Shown one piece after another: positions 8,184-16,523 of a DNA stretch of 64,000 bases (its first letter is position 1; each line of letters begins with the position of its first letter). The notes beneath the pieces are model-generated. The model searched no databases. It had not been told where the DNA came from and saw only the letters and a list, made by a program, of their open reading frames with translations. The position numbers and the translations under genes were made by a program. The stretch lies in contig JBIKNF010000008.1 of NCBI GenBank assembly GCA_044358835.1, positions 22,664 to 86,663 of the forward strand, read 5' to 3'. This stretch comes from JAJTHC01 sp044358835. GTDB lineage: Bacteria > Cyanobacteriota > Vampirovibrionia > Vampirovibrionales > JAJTHC01.

Positions 8184-9842
8184 CTAAACCGATTTTTTTA
8201 AAAACTTCTGCTTTAAGCGTTGGGCCACTTCATCCACTTCACGAATGCCAAGGGCGTGACACAACCCCACATAAAGCCCGCCACCTATCCCAAGGGTGAG
8301 TAGGCTAATCCACAAGGCATGGGCAAAGGCAAGCGATTGAATGGCAACAGGCAAATACGCAAAGCTTTGTTGAGCCAAATATAACAGCCCCAGCATGGGT
8401 AAAGACGCCAACGTCAACTTGCCCAAGGTCACGCTTAACGCCTTAATAGGCAACAACTTAAAATACTGATGCTTTAAGAAGTAAGACAACACCACTAAAT
8501 TAAACAGTGTAATCACCGTAATGGACGCCGTAATGCCCGCAACCCCCATTTTCAGCTTCACAATGAACACGTAATTCATCACGGCTTTTAGGGCAATGGC
8601 TAGTACGCCCACCAACATGGGTGTTTTAGAATCTTGATAGGCATAAAAAACGCGGGTGACGGTGTCTCTCGCGAAATAAGGAATAATCTGAAGGCTTTGC
8701 CACGCAATAGCCACAGCTAAGAGGCTCGCATCTTCTGTGCCAAAACGACCGTGCGAAAACAACGATTCAATAAACGGCAACGGCGCAAGCCCTAAAATGA
8801 GCATCATAGGCAGGGACAAAAACCAAAGCCCACCAATACTTTTAACCAATAAGGATGCCAAGGCGTCTTGGTTTTTCGTATTCACCAATTCCACTAAGCG
8901 AGGAAACAACGGCACCAATAACGCGGTTTGCAACACGCCCAAGGGCAATTGAATCAAGCGGTTTGAAAACACCACGGCTGACCACGCCCCTTCAGGCAAA
9001 TCCGCCACAAAAAACATGTCCACATAAATCATCAATTGCCCCATCGAAGAACCCAACACCGCAGGCCACAGTAAGTGGATCCACGCTTTTGCTTCAGGCG
9101 ACTGCCACTCTTTTAAGCGAAGCATCCCCGAAAAGCCTTTGCCGAAAAATTCAGGCAATTGCAATAATCCTTGTAAAACAGCGCCTAATAAAGACGCCCA
9201 CGCTAGAACCAAGCCCGTTTCATCCGCCCCAAAAAAAACCAGGGCTAGCATCATCACCACGCTCATCACCACCGGCGACAAAGCCGGCCAAACGTAAACA
9301 TGTAACATGTTTAACGCCCCATACAAAAAGCCCACCAGCCCCCCTATCCAAATAATGGGAGACATAATTTGTAGTTGCGTTGCGGCCAAATTGACGAGTT
9401 CAGGTTTGGCGCCATGGCCTAAAATTAGGGACATAATCGGGTGAGCAAAAAAGTACACCAAAACACTCAAAATCGCGAACACCACGCCCGTCAATGTAGT
9501 AAGTGTACTGGCGAGTTGCTTGGCTTTTTGAGACGGCACGAGATGACCAGCAGGATTTTTTTCAAGTAAAGCGGTGAAAATACTAACGGTTGCCGTATGA
9601 AACGGCCCGCCCAAGCCTCCCAGCAAAATAAGCGAAAATTGGGGTAACTGAAACGCGGCAAAGTAGGCGTCGCTTACTACACTAAAGCCGTAGTGTTGGG
9701 CAATCATCACATCACGCACAAATCCAGCCAGTTTAGAAAGTAATAACAACACCGCCATAAAAGTGGCTGCTTTTAGCAAGCTTTTTTGCACAGGCACTTT
9801 AGAAGAGGGAGGGGGTGTTTGAAACGCTTCAGGCGCCGCCAT
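8184..9842 (-). CDS. murJ: Lipid II flippase MurJ (MviN family)
   Basis: Inner-membrane protein of the MOP exporter superfamily that moves lipid II across the membrane for peptidoglycan assembly. The 552 residues are hydrophobic almost throughout, giving the expected 13-14 membrane spans after a short soluble N-terminus (about 28 residues rich in Pro and Ser). Family features include KAATFMAVLLLLSKLAGFVRDVMIA-type first helix (seen in part at residues 24-48), FSLILLGGLGGPFHTA, and the conserved VFYAYQDSKTPMLVG segment. Its ATG lies 14 bases inside the end of the upstream CCA-adding enzyme gene, so translation is probably coupled. A nine-base G tract sits in that overlap. The protein fits the cell-wall theme of the neighbouring amidase and murI. 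Confidence 0.94.
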   Translation of the reverse strand: MAAPEAFQTPPPSSKVPVQKSLLKAATFMAVLLLLSKLAGFVRDVMIAQHYGFSVVSDAYFAAFQLPQFSLILLGGLGGPFHTATVSIFTALLEKNPAGHLVPSQKAKQLASTLTTLTGVVFAILSVLVYFFAHPIMSLILGHGAKPELVNLAATQLQIMSPIIWIGGLVGFLYGALNMLHVYVWPALSPVVMSVVMMLALVFFGADETGLVLAWASLLGAVLQGLLQLPEFFGKGFSGMLRLKEWQSPEAKAWIHLLWPAVLGSSMGQLMIYVDMFFVADLPEGAWSAVVFSNRLIQLPLGVLQTALLVPLFPRLVELVNTKNQDALASLLVKSIGGLWFLSLPMMLILGLAPLPFIESLFSHGRFGTEDASLLAVAIAWQSLQIIPYFARDTVTRVFYAYQDSKTPMLVGVLAIALKAVMNYVFIVKLKMGVAGITASITVITLFNLVVLSYFLKHQYFKLLPIKALSVTLGKLTLASLPMLGLLYLAQQSFAYLPVAIQSLAFAHALWISLLTLGIGGGLYVGLCHALGIREVDEVAQRLKQKFLKKSV

Positions 9843-11631
9843 GAGGGGGGGGGTCCATTTCTTTTAAGAACTCTTGTACATAGGCGATTTCATCGGTACG
9901 GTTTTGCACTTGGCCTGTAATACGCGCCATTCGCAAGCGTTTTAAGCACTTGCCAATGGCTTCACCCTTGGGCATGCCCAAATCAATTAAATCATCGCCT
10001 GTTAAGTCAGGTTTTAAGCCACGCCAGCGTTTAAGGTAACGGGTCAATGGTTCAAGCCAAGCTTGGGCGTTTTCTTGCTGTAAAACGTAGGCAATTAAGG
10101 CAATCGATTCGTAAGCGTCAAAGGCGTTGCATAATTGTAAGGCAGACGCATCTAAATTAAGTTGCTTAAGCGGTTGACGTTCTAAAAGCTTATTGTAATC
10201 GCTTAAAATGTCTTTGCATCCGCGGGTGAGTTCAAGGCGAATCATGAGTTTTTGACTTAAAGCCACTTGCCCACGCAGCGGAGCCAACAGGTAACATAGG
10301 TAAATATACCACAAGGCCCGCTCATTACAGGTGTCAGGGTCTAAAGGATCGCAGTAGGGTGATTCTAGCTGAAAGACGTCTTGCAGGTTGTTTTGTACGT
10401 CTGCCCAAAGGTGTTGTAACTGCACCAAACTTTCCACAATGGCGCGACGTTCTTCAAAACTTAAGTGAAGGGGTTGTGGATCTTCAGGACTTTCTGAAAA
10501 GCTCATCATAAAGAGTTTGATGCCTTGCATACCCAAAAACTGGTTGAAGAGATCATGCTTGAGTTTTGAAGGTGGTAAAGACAGCCACTCTTTCAGGGAT
10601 TCTTTGATTCTAGCCCCCCCGCCCTTGTAACAGGTCACATGCAACATGCTTAAGGCTTCTTGCATGAGCCATTGCGTTTGAGGAGAAAGCTGAAAGCGCA
10701 GGCGATTGGCAAACTTAAAGGCCCTTAAGATACGGGAAGGATCCTCAAAAAAGGTGGCCCCTGTGAGTACATGAATCGCTCGTGCTTCTAGGTCTTGCAA
10801 GCCATTGACGTAATCGTAAAGCATGCCAACATCATGAATGGCGAGTGCCAGCGTGTTGACGCTAAAATCTCGACGGCGAATATCTTCGTACAACGGCACG
10901 CCTCGCTTCATTACAGTTGGCAATGCCCCACAATACGGGTAGCGTTCTTCTCGAGTGGAAGCCATATCCAACATAATTAAATCTTTGTACTGTAGCTTTG
11001 CGGTGCCAAACTCTGCATAAACTTCTTCAATACGAAAGTTACGAGATTGAGAATCTACGGCTTGGGCGGCCTTGTCACCTTGGCCTTCAACGGTAATATC
11101 CACATCCCGAATGAGCATTTTACGGTCTTCTGTGAGGATTAAATCCCGCGCCACCCCGCCAATCAGGTAGCCCTGTAACTGAAAGCGTTTAAACAAGGAT
11201 TGTAATTCATACAACGCCGCAATAAACTTGACGGGAAACAATACACTGAGCTGTTGTTTCATGTCAAATTCATGCTTGTGGTGCGATTCCTTCAAGTACG
11301 TTTCATTTAACAGTAGGGCAGGAAAGATGTTTTGCACAAAGTTTTGAGTCGGCTGGTAAGGTACACTAATCACACGAACAGGCAAATGCCCCAATTGCAT
11401 AGAAACCATGCGTTCTAAATCAGCCCGAAACACCACAAATTGAAAGCCGTTTTGAAGGAAAGTTTCCGCAGAAGCCACTGAATGAAGATCCACAGGGGCA
11501 TAAAAGCAAGGGGTGGCTTCCGCCTTAAAACGAAGTAAGGCCTCTTCAATGGGGGTTTGAGCTTCAAGCGTCCATGGGGTGGCTTGAACCAAAAAAGGCT
11601 TCTTTTTTTTGGGGATTTCAGAGATTGACAT
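9829..11631 (-). CDS. cca: CCA-adding tRNA nucleotidyltransferase / poly(A) polymerase family
   Basis: Class II nucleotidyltransferase that builds or repairs the tRNA 3' CCA end; close relatives act as poly(A) polymerases. The catalytic head starts near residue 155 with LIGGVARDLIL and the metal-binding DVDITVEG, then RRRDFSVNTLA, ILRAFKFANRLRF and DPSRILRA. An all-helical C-terminal body follows. The single tRNA gene in this window does not encode CCA, consistent with a need for this enzyme. Unusual is a 150-residue N-terminal region before the head (including APVDLHSVASAETFLQNGF) that is not part of the family; its pattern faintly recalls GNAT acetyltransferase-type folds, but that is a guess. 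The 3' end overlaps murJ by 14 bases. Confidence 0.9.
   Translation of the reverse strand: MSISEIPKKKKPFLVQATPWTLEAQTPIEEALLRFKAEATPCFYAPVDLHSVASAETFLQNGFQFVVFRADLERMVSMQLGHLPVRVISVPYQPTQNFVQNIFPALLLNETYLKESHHKHEFDMKQQLSVLFPVKFIAALYELQSLFKRFQLQGYLIGGVARDLILTEDRKMLIRDVDITVEGQGDKAAQAVDSQSRNFRIEEVYAEFGTAKLQYKDLIMLDMASTREERYPYCGALPTVMKRGVPLYEDIRRRDFSVNTLALAIHDVGMLYDYVNGLQDLEARAIHVLTGATFFEDPSRILRAFKFANRLRFQLSPQTQWLMQEALSMLHVTCYKGGGARIKESLKEWLSLPPSKLKHDLFNQFLGMQGIKLFMMSFSESPEDPQPLHLSFEERRAIVESLVQLQHLWADVQNNLQDVFQLESPYCDPLDPDTCNERALWYIYLCYLLAPLRGQVALSQKLMIRLELTRGCKDILSDYNKLLERQPLKQLNLDASALQLCNAFDAYESIALIAYVLQQENAQAWLEPLTRYLKRWRGLKPDLTGDDLIDLGMPKGEAIGKCLKRLRMARITGQVQNRTDEIAYVQEFLKEMDPPPHGGA
9845..9853. 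repeat. Nine-base G/C tract in the cca-murJ overlap
   Basis: Nine consecutive G on the plus strand, read as CCC proline codons at the very C-terminus of the CCA enzyme and next to the murJ start. Slippage would change the last residues of the first protein and the coupling to murJ. Confidence 0.8.
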
Positions 11632-11716
11632 GAAAACTCGTGAAGGGGTTGAGGTGAATTTTCTTTATTCTATCAGAAAAACAAATGGACCAAACAAAAA
11701 AACGATTTCAGGCCCT

Positions 11717-11759
11717 TTGTTCACAAATGGGGAGAATGTTTCACTCAGTTTGTGAACAA
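11717..11759. promoter_or_regulatory. Perfect 11-bp inverted repeat, probable double operator
   Basis: TTGTTCACAAA (11717-11727) and its exact reverse complement TTTGTGAACAA (11749-11759) are 32 bp apart centre to centre, close to three helical turns. Each half is itself nearly palindromic (TTGT-TC-ACAA), as expected for a dimeric regulator site. The second copy covers the likely -35 box of the next promoter, which would fit repression. The two could instead pair as an RNA hairpin. Confidence 0.6.
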
Positions 11760-11777
11760 TTATTACAAAAATATAAT
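11750..11777 (+). promoter_or_regulatory. Probable promoter of the curlin-like gene
   Basis: TTGTGA (11750-11755), 16-base spacer, perfect TATAAT (11772-11777). The -35 overlaps the operator half-site. The predicted start leaves an untranslated leader of about 270 bases before the ATG at 12054. Confidence 0.6.
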
Positions 11778-11783
11778 TTTAAG

Positions 11784-12053
11784 ATTTAAATCTCTTTTAT
11801 TTAGATAACACAGACAAGGTTCATTGATTTACCAATTTAGACGTATAGAGTGTGCCTTTCTTTGCAAATCTATAAACTCACAGATCTTTTGATCATGTAC
11901 TTCCTTTTCGTCTAAGGAACTGCACGAGAGGACCTGACGAAAAGACGACCCTTTATGACATTGACCCAAAAACTTCGTCTCGCATAGGAACCCATAGATT
12001 CTTAATACTGAAAACACTTCATTTACATTAGAGAAAAGAAACGAGGAGACATA
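11784..12053 (+). promoter_or_regulatory. Long structured 5' leader
   Basis: About 270 bases with no credible gene. Contains a perfect 9-bp inverted repeat CTTTTCGTC / GACGAAAAG (11904-11912 with 11936-11944), whose inner part can extend by AGG/CCT, and a small GATC-TTTT-GATC hairpin near 11883-11894. A good ribosome binding site (GAGGAGA) precedes the ATG at 12054. I do not recognise a known riboswitch class. A 95-codon minus-strand reading frame here has no support. Confidence 0.45.
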
Positions 12054-13007
12054 ATGAGTTACAATATGAGCCAACCCGTTGGTTATGCACCAAACCCTTG
12101 GAGCAATCTTAACCAAGTGGGGGCCAATAACTATACTTTAGTACAACCCGGTAAAAATGCTTGGATCAATCAAGACAGCACCGGGGGCTGGCAGTCTAGA
12201 ATTGACAGTTACGGTAAAAACACCGGAGGCCTTCAAACAGGGGGGCATAACCTAATTGCCAACAGCTATAATGGTGGTAATACCTGGTTTGACCAAAGTT
12301 ACGCCAACCAACAATTTGCCAACGTGTATGGCGGAAACTTTAACGTCAACCAAAAATATGGCGACTTCGGTCAAGGCAATTTTTACGGGGGTTATGGCAA
12401 CTTTAATACGGATTACATCAATAATTCCAACGCTTGGTTTTCGGGTAGTCAATTTAACGCCAATCAAAACCGTGGTTTCTATGCCAGCACCTTTGCAGAC
12501 AACAGCACGGGTAACATCAACCACTTAGGCAACCAGTATTCCAACGTTCAAAACACCAATGGTACGGTCAATTCAAACCAAGTAAGTGGCTATGCGAACT
12601 ACGCCACCAATGGGCCTCAAGCAAATGGAAATTACAACCAACAAGGTAGTTTCAACAACTTTGGCAACTTTGGTGGGAATGTAAACACCACCCAAAACGG
12701 TTTTGCTTCAACGGCTTACAACGTACGGGGTACCGGAACCTATAGCCAGCTGGGTGGTTCTTTTGCCACAGCCGTTAACGGTGCGCAAGGCACAGGTTCT
12801 TTCACCCAAGGTAACGTGTACAACAACGGTTTTAACGCCAGTGCTTCTGGAGCATTGTTTAACCAAACGGGCTACAAAAACGGCTTGGTGACGTATGCCG
12901 GTTCCAACACAGAAGCGTACCAAAAAGGAAGCATTAACGATATTTGGAGCTACGGTCAAGCCTTGAATGGCACGCAGAATGGTGTTAAGAACACCGCCTT
13001 GATCTAA
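12054..13007 (+). CDS. Asn/Gln/Gly-rich curlin-like repeat protein, possible functional amyloid
   Basis: A 317-residue protein made almost wholly of about 14 degenerate repeats, usually 18-20 residues long. Each tends to begin with Asn/Ser/Thr-Gln-x-Gly, carry Asn and Gly at spaced positions, and end with an aromatic residue (for example NQVGANNYTLVQ, NHLGNQYSNVQ, SQLGGSFATAV, NQTGYKNGLV). This period and the QxGxxN rhythm match the logic of curlin repeats, which stack as a beta-solenoid; relation to CsgA by descent is not shown. There are no cysteines and few charged residues. No classical signal peptide is visible (start MSYNMSQPVGY), and no csgB/E/F/G genes are nearby, so how or whether it is exported is unclear. 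It has its own promoter, a double operator, a long leader and a strong terminator, pointing to tightly regulated, single-gene high expression. Confidence 0.75.
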   Translation: MSYNMSQPVGYAPNPWSNLNQVGANNYTLVQPGKNAWINQDSTGGWQSRIDSYGKNTGGLQTGGHNLIANSYNGGNTWFDQSYANQQFANVYGGNFNVNQKYGDFGQGNFYGGYGNFNTDYINNSNAWFSGSQFNANQNRGFYASTFADNSTGNINHLGNQYSNVQNTNGTVNSNQVSGYANYATNGPQANGNYNQQGSFNNFGNFGGNVNTTQNGFASTAYNVRGTGTYSQLGGSFATAVNGAQGTGSFTQGNVYNNGFNASASGALFNQTGYKNGLVTYAGSNTEAYQKGSINDIWSYGQALNGTQNGVKNTALI

Positions 13008-13028
13008 GCGTTTAGCACTCCTTTTTTT

Positions 13029-13062
13029 ATAATCCCCCTTCTTGAATAGGAAGGGGGATTAT
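13029..13062 (+). terminator. Strong rho-independent terminator
   Basis: Thirteen-base stem ATAATCCCCCTTC / GAAGGGGGATTAT with an eight-base loop, 22 bases after the repeat-protein stop. The T-run lies before rather than after the stem, so it is also terminator-like for the opposite strand. Confidence 0.75.
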
Positions 13063-13126
13063 TTCGTAAAAATCTCATAAACAAGCCATGGCCTGTAGCC
13101 AGAAAAAGCCCCTTGCCCTCGTGTGC

Positions 13127-13155
13127 TTTCCAAGTTGTGGAGATAATGCTATAAT
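13127..13155 (+). promoter_or_regulatory. Extended -10 promoter, leaderless gene
   Basis: TTTCCA (13127-13132), 17-base spacer ending in TGC, TATAAT at 13150-13155. The expected transcript start (6-8 bases later) coincides with the ATG at 13162, and no ribosome binding site is present, so the mRNA is probably leaderless. Confidence 0.55.
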
Positions 13156-13161
13156 AAAGCC

Positions 13162-14400
13162 ATGTTTAAATTCCTTCAAAAAACTATTGCGGCAAGCAAG
13201 CCTAAGGTCTTGCAAGTGTCTAAAAATTTTTCTGTACCCTTGGCAGACTTTCTTTCCACAGGGGAGCGGGACGCCATTTTGGCGTCTTCAGGTATGGGTA
13301 AATCATATTTAACGGGCGTTTTGCTTGAAGAAACGCTTGAAAATGGCACGCTTGTTTGCATTATTGATCCTGAAGGCGAACATTTCACTCTGGCTGAAAA
13401 GTATCCTTGCTTGATTATTGGCGGAGAACACGCCCATGTTCCCTTTGACCCTGCGGGGGTTGAACTGTATATTGAAGCGATGATTACCACAGGGCTTTCG
13501 ACGATTTTTGACTTGTCTGATTTTATCGACACCGAACAGCAGGCGTATTACGCCATTATTGGTGATGCTTTGTTTCGCTTAGAACAAAAATATCGCCGTA
13601 AAGTTCGATTGGTGGTGGAAGAAGCGCAAATTTATGCCCCGCAAAACGGAGGCGTTGGGGGATCTAAAAAAAAGAATCAGGGACTCGATGCAATTACGGT
13701 GTCTCAACGCATTGCAAAACGAGGCCGTAAACGAGCATTAGACAGCCTTTGGGCCACCCAACGACCCGCCAGTTTAAGTAAAGATATTTTGTCTCAATGC
13801 AACCGTTTTTGGTTTGGGGGCATTACGTCTGAACTAGATTACAAAGCCATTAAGCCCTTTTTAACCGAAGCAGGCATTGGTTTTCAAGAAATAAAAAGCC
13901 TTCAACCGGGGGAGTTTTTCTATTATGCCAAAGGTAAAACCACGCGCATTAAGGTGCGTAAGCGCTATTGTAAACACGCAGGGGCTACTCCAGATGCTGG
14001 CATGACCTTCACCCCCGCGACCGACAAATCTCTTGAAGCGGTGATGGGTAACTTGGCTAAGAAAATTGAAGCCAAAGCCGAAGAATTAAAGCTAGAACAA
14101 AGTGAAATTCAGCGATTGCAAGAATTATTACGTAAGCAGGAACGTAAGATCGAGCAGTTGCGTGAAGAACTTGAACGCGAACGCATGGCCACCAAAGTGA
14201 TTGAACGCTTGGGCGGAAATGGGTTACAAGCCACCGGTGAAGCCTTGGCAGGCATGGATTTTGAAGCGCTTTCAAGTTTAGAAGCAGGCACTGCCAGACG
14301 AAGTCGTCGTCGTAAATCCAAAGATTCAGGGGATATTGCCACCCCTGCCAGCGAAGTAAGTCTTTCCACTTGGGTGGAACCGGGTAAAATTCAGCTTTAA
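13162..14400 (+). CDS. HerA/DUF87-like P-loop ATPase with C-terminal coiled coil
   Basis: A 412-residue ATPase of the HerA/FtsK/VirB4-type group. Walker A is ASSGMGKS (residues 41-48), Walker B is RLVVEEAQ (149-156) with the acidic pair expected for this group, and a sensor/arginine region follows at ATQRPASLSKDI (about 195). Residues about 285-340 form a strong coiled coil of Glu/Arg/Lys heptads, and the tail contains a basic stretch (RRSRRRKS). Relatives pump or translocate DNA or act with a partner nuclease; no NurA-like nuclease or conjugation gene is next to it. The ATG follows its promoter directly without a ribosome binding site. The stop codon overlaps that of the convergent pseudopilin gene (TTAA). 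The cellular role is unknown. Confidence 0.8.
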   Translation: MFKFLQKTIAASKPKVLQVSKNFSVPLADFLSTGERDAILASSGMGKSYLTGVLLEETLENGTLVCIIDPEGEHFTLAEKYPCLIIGGEHAHVPFDPAGVELYIEAMITTGLSTIFDLSDFIDTEQQAYYAIIGDALFRLEQKYRRKVRLVVEEAQIYAPQNGGVGGSKKKNQGLDAITVSQRIAKRGRKRALDSLWATQRPASLSKDILSQCNRFWFGGITSELDYKAIKPFLTEAGIGFQEIKSLQPGEFFYYAKGKTTRIKVRKRYCKHAGATPDAGMTFTPATDKSLEAVMGNLAKKIEAKAEELKLEQSEIQRLQELLRKQERKIEQLREELERERMATKVIERLGGNGLQATGEALAGMDFEALSSLEAGTARRSRRRKSKDSGDIATPASEVSLSTWVEPGKIQL

Positions 14401-15623
14401 CTTTCTGTGAACAAACGCTTAATCATATGTGTGACTACTACATCTTCAGAATTTTGGGTAATAGCTCCCGGCGTGCTTATCTCGTCTGTAACAGTAGCAA
14501 CGGCTTGGTTTAAAACCAGTAAGGCCACCCCTACAATGGGGCGATCGGTCACATCGTCGTGCATCGGGCGAAGGTCATCTATTCTGACTGTCAACATACG
14601 GTTGGCATTTTCGGCCTGATATTCCAAGAATCCAATATTATTGGTGAGTTCGGCGACATTAGACGCGATGGGGTAGACTCTTAAAATAGCATTGGCACTG
14701 GTTAAAAAGACCCCAAATTCTAAACTGTAACGAAACGAAGAATTGTTGATAGTGGCGTTAATCGTGTCTGAAGAAGCGGGCATGACCAAACGTACATTGG
14801 CCCGTGGGAAAGGACTGGCGTCCGCTTCTTGATTGTCGCGATTAAATACCAAACCTGTATTGAAGAGGGGATTCCCCGTCGCAGGTAAAATACCCCCCCC
14901 GCCGATGGTAGTGATCGCATCATAATCAAACATGCCCGCAGCATCAATATCGGTTGGGGTAATAAAGCCCCCCCATACGTTGTCGTTTCGAGGGTTATAA
15001 AGGGCTAAGTTCGCTTGTTGGTTGGCCATTGCAAGGCCCGTTCCCGTATAAGCGGTTGCCGAACTAGAGGCTCGATTTGCCGCCGAAGTGGCTGCGGCAA
15101 CGGCGTTATACGTAGCGGCTGTCGCGGATGGAACAGGAATACAAGTCAGGCCATTAACTTTCACTACAGCGGTTGCCCCATAATTATGGCATTCCGTATT
15201 AAGGCTCATTTTACGTTGAAAGCGTCGATACACTTGATTGGTGTTGGCGCGCTTATATAAGGTGAGTTCTGCAATTTTAATATCGGGGAAGCGAGGTTCA
15301 GAATAGACGTTCAAATCAAAAAACAATCTCTGGGAATTGGCGGCGTTCCCATTGTTACGTACAATCATTTGTTGCCGAACAGCGGCAAGATCATTTAGAG
15401 CTTCTACATCTAAACGGTAAAAATCAATTCTATTTAAAACCTCATTTACGGCGTTATTTTCAGCATGCACTTGAGATGCTTGTAAATTAGCGGTAATAAT
15501 ACTTTGCACCCCCAATAATAAGGCAGAAAAAGAAATGCCAAAAAACGTTAAGGCCAAGGCCACTTCAACCAGGTTAAAGCCGTATTGTTTGCGTGAAAAC
15601 CGATTTTTGGGAGTAGAAGACAT
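14397..15623 (-). CDS. Type IV prepilin-like (pseudopilin) protein
   Basis: The N-terminus has a short basic leader (KNRFSRKQYG), a prepilin-peptidase site G|FNLVE with the Glu at +5, and a hydrophobic helix (VALALTFFGISFSALLLG), the hallmarks of type IV pilins and type II secretion pseudopilins. The mature part is about 390 residues, far longer than major pilins and closer to minor pilins of the PilW/PulJ kind, and is rich in Asn, Ala and Thr. Start ATG has AAAGGA upstream. It lies 57 bases downstream of a second prepilin-like gene on the same strand, likely as one operon. No assembly ATPase, platform protein or secretin is in the window. An eight-base C tract falls at 14893-14900. Confidence 0.8.
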   Translation of the reverse strand: MSSTPKNRFSRKQYGFNLVEVALALTFFGISFSALLLGVQSIITANLQASQVHAENNAVNEVLNRIDFYRLDVEALNDLAAVRQQMIVRNNGNAANSQRLFFDLNVYSEPRFPDIKIAELTLYKRANTNQVYRRFQRKMSLNTECHNYGATAVVKVNGLTCIPVPSATAATYNAVAAATSAANRASSSATAYTGTGLAMANQQANLALYNPRNDNVWGGFITPTDIDAAGMFDYDAITTIGGGGILPATGNPLFNTGLVFNRDNQEADASPFPRANVRLVMPASSDTINATINNSSFRYSLEFGVFLTSANAILRVYPIASNVAELTNNIGFLEYQAENANRMLTVRIDDLRPMHDDVTDRPIVGVALLVLNQAVATVTDEISTPGAITQNSEDVVVTHMIKRLFTES

Positions 15624-15680
15624 GACTAAAAAATCCTTTACGTTTGTGGCTCAGCAGTCTTTGACCAAAGGCAAAACGCT

Positions 15681-16358
15681 TTAATTAATACTGTCTTTAT
15701 ATCGGTCATAAAAACTTCTAAGGTATTTGTTTTGTTCAGCTCCCCAATGCTTGGTGGCTAAATCAGCGACGGTTTCTACTTTACCTGTTTGATCATCAAT
15801 GTGAATCAATACGACGTCCGAATTTAGGAGTATAAACTCCTCTGTGGCAGAAGGCAAGCCCGTCATCACCCCACCTGGTACGGCTTCAATAATCACAAAC
15901 TCACGACGGTTGTAGCCCAAGGCTTCAAGTTCAGCAAGGGGGGCTGTCATCCAGGTAAATTCTTCTGGGTACAGCCATACCCGAATGTTACTGGGGTACT
16001 GTAAGTAGGTGGCCTGGCCGTTTACGGTATTGGGGTAAGTGTCTCGTCTAAAACTTGCGACAGAATCAAAGCTCCTTATGAAGTTCGGTACACCCGTTGT
16101 AAAATTCGCCTGTTCCTCTTGGGTATTGCAATTACCGTCTAAGTCCACATTTAAAGGGGTTACCCCATATCTGCCCACAATACGTTTATGAATAGAACTC
16201 AGATGATCCACGTAAGTATCTATTTTTCGGCCTACGGTCGTGTCTGATTTATTAGGATTCAGCAACTGAAAACTCATGGTAATTAAAACGCCTAAAATCA
16301 AAAGAGAGAGAAGGATTTCCGTCATATTGTATGCGGCACAAAAAGGCTTAAGCTTCAT
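15681..16358 (-). CDS. Prepilin-like protein
   Basis: A 225-residue protein whose N-terminus (MKLKPFCAAYNMTEILLSLLILG) is read as a basic leader, a non-standard processing site A|YNMTE with Glu at +5, and a hydrophobic helix. Ala instead of Gly at -1 is tolerated by some prepilin peptidases but makes processing less certain. The rest is a soluble domain with Tyr- and Asp-rich stretches that I cannot assign. I chose the ATG at 16358, which has GGAG eight bases upstream, over one at 16385. First gene of a two-gene minus-strand pair with the longer pseudopilin, together probably forming the tip or minor subunits of a pilus or secretion pseudopilus. Confidence 0.65.
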   Translation of the reverse strand: MKLKPFCAAYNMTEILLSLLILGVLITMSFQLLNPNKSDTTVGRKIDTYVDHLSSIHKRIVGRYGVTPLNVDLDGNCNTQEEQANFTTGVPNFIRSFDSVASFRRDTYPNTVNGQATYLQYPSNIRVWLYPEEFTWMTAPLAELEALGYNRREFVIIEAVPGGVMTGLPSATEEFILLNSDVVLIHIDDQTGKVETVADLATKHWGAEQNKYLRSFYDRYKDSIN

Positions 16359-16458
16359 AAGAACACTCCATATCTTGAAAATCAAAAATAAGTTAAACCA
16401 CTTCTCACTTCGGCCAAGGTTGGCATAACTTTATAAAAGTCCTTTAAATACGTTACCT

Positions 16459-16486
16459 TTGTTACATAATAAAAATGTGCTACAAT
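16459..16486 (+). promoter_or_regulatory. Probable promoter of TonB-like gene
   Basis: TTGTTA (16459-16464), 16-base spacer ending in TGC, TACAAT (16481-16486): a good extended -10 promoter 38 bases before the ATG. Confidence 0.6.
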
Positions 16487-16523
16487 AAGAAAATCATTTT
16501 AACGTGCTTAAAGGAATGCGTTC

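Noticed and set aside
8855..9355. 166-codon plus-strand frame inside murJ
   Set aside because: It is antisense to a clearly conserved membrane protein and has a composition expected of a shadow frame.
11784..12053. Known riboswitch in the long leader
   Set aside because: I looked for c-di-GMP-type and other common aptamer patterns and found no convincing match.
11829..12116. 95-codon minus-strand reading frame
   Set aside because: It overlaps the start of the repeat-protein gene, has no ribosome binding site or recognisable product, and covers the structured leader.
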